This document shows positions 9,901 to 14,548 of a stretch of DNA of 14,548 nucleotides, in pieces. The DNA comes from Cyclostephanos tholiformis (taxonomy: Eukaryota > Bacillariophyta > Thalassiosirophyceae > Thalassiosirales > Thalassiosiraceae): assembly GCA_036939975.1 (NCBI GenBank), contig JALLPB010000575.1, forward strand, positions 1 through 14,548, written 5' to 3'. Numbering within the stretch: position 1 is the stretch's first letter; every line of letters starts with the position of its first letter. The translations under genes were made by a program, and so were the position numbers. The notes beneath the pieces were generated by a model, which was not told the origin of the DNA, ran no database searches, and saw only the letters and a program-made list of their open reading frames with translations.

Positions 9901-11425
9901 TGAAGGCCGCAAAACATTTCTTTCCCATATCAAGAACTTCGACAGAATTCGCACTACACTGAACAGTCTCAAACCAATTTCTATCAAAGCTATCAAACAA
10001 TGCCAATCGATGGACAGGTGCGTGCTGCTCAACAGACTGCTGCTTAGTGAGATGAAACTGTTTCTCGTCAAAGGATGGACCAGCTACAGTGATAGCACCT
10101 CCTGTGATATTATGTGTAGACTGTCTCGCTTCGGACTGTTTCGCATCCTCATTTGACTTACGTCCTTGAGGCGAATGCATTACGCATAGAGAGCTGTTTT
10201 CACTATTTGTCGAGCATTCGTCATCTTCTACGTCATGACGACCTTCGTAACTAGCTCCAACTGTCACACGTCGTGTTTTGGAAAGATTTTTCAGCACGCC
10301 CGATATATTGGCACTGTTGCCTCCATTTTGATTGTCAGTCTCACTATCCTGCTCTGTGGACGTAGATATTGGGGAAAAATCAGAACAATACCCAGAATTG
10401 CTATTGAATCCATCGACTGAACTCGTGTTGAATTCGCTCTCAAAACTAGCGCAGAGTTCCTTCCCCCCCGAAATCTCAGGTGGTGATTTTACTTGTGGCG
10501 CTCCTTGTCCCTTTTCCTCATTCCAATTATTTTCGATGTTTTTGTTGTTCAGTTGTTCGCACTCTGAACTGAGTGTCTGCTGATCGTTTGACAGTGACTT
10601 TGGCATGAGATTTGAGTTGCCATAATTCCCGAATGACATGTCATCTTCCAGGGAAATAAAAGAATCTCTATGCGCAAGCATTCTAGCCTCAGCTTCTTCT
10701 GGCGTTGGGAGGCCCGAAGACCTCGACCGCGGGACTTTCCCCTCATCTACGGCAGTCATCACGAGGACGCACTCGGCCTCACCAACCGAATGCGACGTTC
10801 TCAGTGGCTCAGGAGGCCGATTCGATTCGCTCACGCTTCTCCGACTCGGGATCGGTTTGGGATGCGACATGTTCCACTTCCCGACGCTCCCAGCGGCATC
10901 TGCCAAGTGCGAGGATGCCAGTGCTGCAGATATTGCCGCGGCGGCATCGAAGTGGTCGGTAACATGAAACTCCGCTCCTTCAAAAAGATCGTCCGCTGCA
11001 TCAACCGTTGACTTTTGAAACGGGGTGACGTGTCGCGGCATGGGAAGGTTTTGGAATGCATTCGGGGGAGGGGTGAATGGTGTACCAGAATCAATAGACT
11101 GAGGTTCACCGTCTAACTTCCCACCGCCTTGTGGTGTATCAGAGATGTCAAACAATATATTGCTACCACCGGATCCTCCCCTAGAGTTACTGTGGGGGTG
11201 GGTAGAATGTCCAGACCCGCCATCGCCGGTTGTATTTTCGTTAGCAGCCTGTTCTAAAACAAGTCGAGCGGTTTCGGCGGCAATGTTGACGGCCGTAATC
11301 ATGGATCTTCTTGAAAGAACGGACGTAGTACTGGCGATAGTCGCCCTTTCCCCCTGGATAATTTCCTCCGCATCTGTGGGCTTCGCCACGAAAGACTGTG
11401 ACGATTGCCCAGTTAATTTTACCAT
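3938..11425 (-). CDS. Large TPR-repeat protein, eight exons, 2,295 residues
   Basis: Exons on the minus strand, 5' to 3': 9469-11425, 7501-9382, 6358-7433, 6044-6286, 5592-5963, 4884-5485, 4732-4783 and 3938-4641. Phases match at each junction and the sum is 6,888 nt. The start is the first ATG after an in-frame stop about 45 nt upstream. Residues 1 to about 470 are Ser-, Asn- and Gly-rich and look disordered. About 470-780 is a compact region I do not recognise (starting near LALFDSFDRNWFETV). From about 1000 onward TPR units recur, roughly a dozen or more, with Gly at position 8, Ala at 20 and linkers of kinesin-light-chain type: NKGVVYDDLEYYDAAISRYH, CMGRVYEMMQDTDNAICCYV, NIGVVFDIKKEYQRSKPHYE, NMGKVLCRTSNYLDAAIHCY. 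A basic patch (RPVKRRGRSAVSKLKKEL) lies in exon 3. The last about 110 residues are helical and charged. TPR arrays act as protein-binding scaffolds; the partner and location are unknown. No catalytic motif or membrane span was seen. Intron 4 is the least certain junction. Confidence 0.8.
4642..4731 (-). other. Intron 7 of the TPR gene (90 nt)
   Basis: Donor GTGAGT after the codons for HALRI. The acceptor is CCCAG after a T-rich stretch. The junction creates a Gln codon and reads HALRI-Q-RSVLGSDDLRIG, the usual end of one TPR and start of the next. The exon before it is only 52 nt (4732-4783). Confidence 0.85.
4784..4883 (-). other. Intron 6 of the TPR gene (100 nt, phase 0)
   Basis: Donor GTGAGT follows the Lys codon of IYVK. 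The acceptor ACGCAG precedes TTACGGAAG. The junction gives QKIAMIYVK-LRKYDHALF, a complete TPR. The incoming frame stays open for about 110 nt past the donor, until a TGA at 4770-4772, which can hide this intron and the short exon after it. Confidence 0.85.
5486..5591 (-). other. Intron 5 of the TPR gene (106 nt)
   Basis: Donor GTGAGT and acceptor AACAG. The junction reads VARTLVG-MGFCHYNHRAFD and completes a TPR unit. The AT-rich body contains stops in the incoming frame. Confidence 0.85.
5964..6043 (-). other. Intron 4 of the TPR gene (80 nt; acceptor uncertain)
   Basis: Donor GTGAGT after ATG AAA G. The acceptor AAAAAG at 5964-5965 gives HICFMK-G-QVYALIGSVDQAL, a clean TPR with Gly at position 8 and Tyr at 11, and an intron size like its neighbours. 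A second in-phase acceptor at 5958-5959 would give an 86-nt intron and lose Gly-Gln. The first 14 nt of the intron are themselves GTGAGTGACCCTAG, and removal of only these also keeps the frame. Confidence 0.55.
6287..6357 (-). other. Intron 3 of the TPR gene (71 nt)
   Basis: Donor GTGAGT after MEF. The acceptor AAAG before TGACTGCA gives MEF-L-TAISLHKAAS in frame. The acceptor context is weaker than in the other introns. Confidence 0.65.
7434..7500 (-). other. Intron 2 of the TPR gene (67 nt)
   Basis: Donor GTAAGT and acceptor CAG. The junction gives SVLLT-LKCMGRVYEMM, restoring a TPR helix A across the splice. It is the shortest intron in the gene. Confidence 0.85.
9383..9468 (-). other. 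Intron 1 of the TPR gene (86 nt)
   Basis: Donor GTGAGT follows exon 1, and the acceptor is CAG before CAATGATC. The junction creates a Ser codon and reads LTDADS-MIKRRYAAY. The open frame that runs past the donor is chance reading into the CT-rich hexamer repeat. Confidence 0.8.
9399..9424. repeat. GAGTGA/GAGCGA hexamer microsatellite in intron 1 of the TPR gene
   Basis: About four copies of a GAG(T/C)GA unit lie here. On the transcribed strand they read as CTC(A/G)CT repeats just upstream of the CAG acceptor, so the microsatellite forms the pyrimidine-rich tract of the 3' splice site. Confidence 0.7.
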
Positions 11426-12763
11426 GCCGGCGTCACTAAATAAAAATAAAATACAGCGCCTCTATTCCAAGCCAACCAGTAGTCGCAGGTATTCCTTCGA
11501 GAAGTCAACGGGACAACCCCGCGCCTCACCGAACATTGAGGAGGCAGGGATACCTCGGCTTGTCAGGCTGAAAAGTGGATGCTCTTCATTCTCAACGCAG
11601 AAGAAAGTTGAGGGAACGAGAAGAGAGAGGAGGGGAAAAAGAACACACGATGCACTATATCAATACACACTCTCTACCTATGAAATTTGTGGTAATTTTT
11701 TATTTGGGAGTCACGAAACATACACGACGAAACATTAGGGTACACCTTAAATACCTCTAATGATAATATTATAATAGTAGGTATTTTACATAACATGGGC
11801 CTGTCGTACCTTGGAAGCCATCGACAACAAAAAAAACGAAAAGAAAGGTCGTCACGACGATATCGAGAGATATTTATTTTTTATGGTAACGGGGAAGATA
11901 GGGGTGTTTCATGATCCGTTTGCGTATGATGAAAAGGAGGAGGATAATGACGACGATAATATGACCTGCATCGAAATGGACGTAGCATGGAAACTAGATG
12001 CGCAGTGTACGAAACAGACCAGGAATGAAGACTAGGTAGAGAGCGCGCAACAACAAAAAATAGGAGCATCGTTACATGCAGACATATATTTAGTTCGATA
12101 TTTGGTATTCAATTTCGAGGGAGGGTGATTTCGCTAGAAACATTCGTGTTCAATCATATTACAAACATAAACTGTGTATCCAAGGACAACCAATGTGTGA
12201 ATAACAATTCAGCCGTAACTGCCTTTAAGGGGTATGATGGGACCTTCGTCCCTGTCAACGATGAGACCGCGGTATCGCAGAATGTTGGGGGGACGTCCTT
12301 GCCTTGTCTAAGAATTGTTTGTATCCAAATGAAATATCCAACCTAACAACTAGGTGGCAATCGAACTAACTAGCAATGCCTGGCAGTGGATGCAAGAGAA
12401 ACGCATGTAATACAAAAAAATATGAATGAATGGGTTAGCCACGATTGATAGTTTTGGACACATGATTAGATAAGATTCTGGTAGCTCCTCCTACGTAATA
12501 ATTATTACTGCTTTCTGTATTGATAGTTTTGGGCATACTCTACAGTTATAACATTATGAGGTAACACATAGTTTAGGAGTAGCATGATTGATTTTCTCCG
12601 ACATGATTCCTGCTGGTTTTGAGTCTTGATTGGGGGCGTGGACGCGTCGGCCTCGGGAACGTGGTCGCCACGGCTTGTGGGTCGCGATTTGCCAACCGAA
12701 GAAAGTCCCCACAATGCTGGAGAGCGACACTCACAATTTGACGAATCTCCCCAAACGAACAAG
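11426..12763. promoter_or_regulatory. Intergenic region between divergent genes; probable promoters and 5' UTRs
   Basis: This 1,338-bp stretch separates the starts of the TPR gene (minus) and the membrane-protein gene (plus). It is mostly AT-rich, with several A- or T-runs. Its short open frames (for example 11811-12035 and 12125-12346) show no domain, repeat or start context that would support a gene. I infer that both promoters lie here but can name no core element. Confidence 0.5.
12444..12532. repeat. Direct repeat ATTGATAGTTTTGG, two copies 75 bp apart
   Basis: The 14-mer occurs at 12444-12457 and at 12519-12532, both on the plus strand, about 230-320 bp upstream of the membrane-protein start. 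It could be a paired regulatory site or chance in AT-rich DNA. Confidence 0.35.
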
Positions 12764-14141
12764 ATGCACTCTCTTCTCTCATTCATCCTCCTCCTCGGGC
12801 CCGCAGCGGCCGAGCGAAAGATCATACTTGGGCGCACTATCTATATGCGCAAGCGAACTTCGCCTAAGAGGATTCAAAGTGCTCAACGAGAGATAACGGT
12901 GGTAACCAAAGAAGTCACGAACAACAAGGCTCCAAGGATTCTGATTGAGGACAGCTTTCAGGAGGACGATGCGCCATTTGGCGGCATTTCTTTGTCGTTC
13001 GACTTCAGCATGCCGATCTCTCCCGATTTCAGCATGCCCTTCATTGAGCCTCCCACTGATACCACCCCGGCCCAGTCGACTGATACCACTCCGACACCGT
13101 CGTCTGTTGCCCCACCCGCTCCCCTTTACCCCAACGCGGATCTTGCGAGCCTATTCGCGAAAGCGTTGGTAAGTAATTATTCCTATCGGAGCCCGTCATA
13201 CGTTTGAGTCCACGCTCACGCTATTTCGCCTTGAAACCCTCTGTCTCCAGTTTGAAGACGTCAGCCAATGCGCCGGTTTGGATCTTGACACGGATACTTG
13301 CATGGTGTCTAAGTTCTCCGCCGCGTGGATGGGGGACAATGTTGCCGGCAGACAACGACGCCTCCACGCCTCCAACGGCGTGATCAGGCTCCTTCAAACT
13401 CCCGATGAGAATAAAGATGACTGTGGCGCTGTTCCCCGGGTCCAGGAAGAAGCTCTGCGTGCCACCTTGAACAAGGCCAAGGATGATTGCGAGAAGTTGG
13501 GAAGTGATATCACTGATGACGAGTTCGATAAGGTCTTCGGAACCTTCATGCAACTCTTTGCCAGCGAGAAGTGTTGGGCGGCTTTATGCGATGAAGATCA
13601 CGTTGCCGCTGTCTCCTTCAAGGTATATTTCGACTACGGTGCAACTTGCGCCGGTGTGGATCTGAATGTCCCCGACTGTGTGTATGATAAGATGATTGAT
13701 CTTTTGGTCGTTTACTCCAACGCCGAAGATCCTTCCTACACTCCCACAGAGGATGAGCTGACCTACATCGTGTCAACGCTCTTGGTGACGCCTGCTAAGG
13801 ACCACTGTATTGCAAAGGGAGTCGACATGGGATCAACTGACTGGAAAAAGGCGTCGTCCGACGTTGTTGCTATCTTGTCTTCCCTGGCTTCACCGGAGTG
13901 CGCAGCCGAGGCAGGGGCCGATCAGGAACCGCGATCATCGTTTTTAGCTGCCGAGGCCAACAGCACAGGCGGCTCCAGCCCCAGCACATACACCATGACT
14001 TTCGTCGTCGCCTCCGTGGGATGTGCAGTCGCCATCGGCATGCTCGTCGCCGGTTTCTATCGCTTGAACAAGCGCAAGAAAATGACTCCTCTCGAAGAAC
14101 TGAATAATCTCTCGCCCGCTGAGATCTACAACTTTATGTGA
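12764..14141 (+). CDS. Secreted type I membrane protein with duplicated Cys domain, two exons 12764-13168 and 13251-14141
   Basis: I do not recognise the family. The predicted protein is 431 residues. It starts MHSLLSFILLLGPAAA, a short signal peptide with a likely cut after residue 16. Residues 17 to about 77 are basic then acidic. Next come two DFSMP motifs (residues 80-92) and a Pro/Thr linker with two TDTTP repeats. The ectodomain holds two related units. Unit A: Cys142 and Cys152 in CAGLDLDTDTC, then AKDDC (Cys215) and ASEKC (Cys243). Unit B: Cys268 and Cys278 in CAGVDLNVPDC, then AKDHC (Cys321) and ASPEC (Cys352). A membrane helix spans about 385-405, followed by a basic stop-transfer (NKRKK) and a short tail ending SPAEIYNFM. 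This predicts one span with the Cys units outside the cell or in the secretory lumen. No plastid ASAFAP motif follows the signal peptide. The frame opens at 12626, but I chose 12764 because that ATG directly begins the signal peptide. Confidence 0.8.
13169..13250 (+). other. Intron of the membrane-protein gene (82 nt, phase 0)
   Basis: Donor GTAAGT at 13169 and acceptor TCTCCAG at 13244-13250, after a pyrimidine-rich stretch. The junction reads FAKAL-FEDVSQCAG. It separates the Pro/Thr linker from the Cys units, so exon 2 carries the whole folded part. Confidence 0.85.
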
Positions 14142-14548
14142 TTGGCCGACCATTTTCTAACGTTCAGATCTAATTGTGCATCGTAGTCGTCGTGATAGCG
14201 TCCTATATAACGTCCAGCTTTATGTCTTCGACCAATCAACCTACCATGATACCTGCTATTAGCATGCCGCCATTACTACCGCTGTATCAATTGACGCCTT
14301 ATTTAGCTGTAATCTATATTAAAGGGTTAGATAAGAGTTAAGTAGATAAGGGTTAGGAATTATTTTTGGCAGGCGTACTATGTCGGAATTATGAAAGCGC
14401 TTTGATTTGAGAGTGGTTTTTAAGATTTTTAGTGAGAAGAATTCGACCAAAACAAGTAAATACTACTATTATTTTTAGTATCAGACTATTTTATAGACAA
14501 TTTTTGTATGAATGCACTACCTAAAAGCCCCCCCCCCCCTTTGCCCCA
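14142..14548. other. 3' flank of the membrane-protein gene
   Basis: This AT-rich stretch has no gene I can support. An ATTAAA at 14318-14323, about 177 nt after the stop, could be a polyadenylation signal. Two GGGTTAG heptamers at 14324 and 14350 are isolated and not a telomere array. Confidence 0.45.
14528..14539. repeat. C12 homopolymer
   Basis: A run of twelve C bases lies near the window end. It matches the many G/C homopolymers of the TDP1-like gene in type but is non-coding here. Confidence 0.8.

Noticed and set aside
11145..11738. A 197-codon plus-strand frame overlapping the start of the TPR gene
   Set aside because: Its first half is antisense to TPR exon 1 and the rest is AT-rich intergenic DNA. 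No domain or signal is visible.
11811..12035. A 74-codon Lys/Asp-rich frame in the divergent intergenic region
   Set aside because: It is short, charged and low in complexity, with no supporting context. I treat it as chance or 5' UTR.
12626..12763. An upstream ATG at 12626 as start of the membrane protein
   Set aside because: It would add 46 residues before the hydrophobic signal peptide and destroy its N-terminal position. The ATG at 12764 starts the signal peptide directly.
14324..14356. GGGTTAG heptamers resembling telomere repeat
   Set aside because: There are only two copies, 26 bp apart, with no tandem array, in an ordinary 3' flank.

Overview
The window is nuclear DNA of a eukaryote, most likely a diatom or a related stramenopile alga. 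The evidence is three protein genes with short GT-AG introns (about 67-156 nt, donors GTGAGT or GTAAGT), a tyrosyl-DNA phosphodiesterase, a very large kinesin-light-chain-style TPR protein, and a secreted membrane protein of algal style with Ser/Phe/Met/Pro and Thr/Pro motifs. I see no bacterial operons, ribosome binding sites, RNA genes, CRISPR arrays or mobile elements. The taxon is an inference from style, not from a marker gene.

Layout. (1) 82-3825, plus strand: a two-exon gene for a TDP1-like DNA repair enzyme of about 1,195 residues. Its first two thirds are an extreme GAC/ACG/CGA triplet-repeat sequence that interrupts the catalytic domain. The recognisable phosphodiesterase core lies at 2122-3825. 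(2) 3938-11425, minus strand: an eight-exon gene for a 2,295-residue TPR protein. I rebuilt its splicing by hand: the seven introns keep one frame and the summed exon length (6,888 nt) is divisible by three. It converges on the TDP1 gene with 112 bp between stop codons. (3) 11426-12763: a 1.34-kb AT-rich stretch between divergent genes, with no gene I can support. (4) 12764-14141, plus strand: a two-exon gene for a 431-residue protein with a signal peptide, a duplicated cysteine-patterned ectodomain, one membrane span and a 26-residue cytosolic tail. I do not recognise its family. (5) 14142-14548: AT-rich 3' flank ending in a C-tract.

Nothing indicates that the three genes work as one pathway. 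The points most worth a second look are: the Asn-to-Cys change in the second catalytic motif of the TDP1-like enzyme, a duplicated in-frame splice donor right after that motif's HxK, the triplet-repeat insertion inside its catalytic domain, the duplicated Cys domain of the membrane protein, and an ambiguous intron in the TPR gene that contains a perfect 14-nt GT...AG string.
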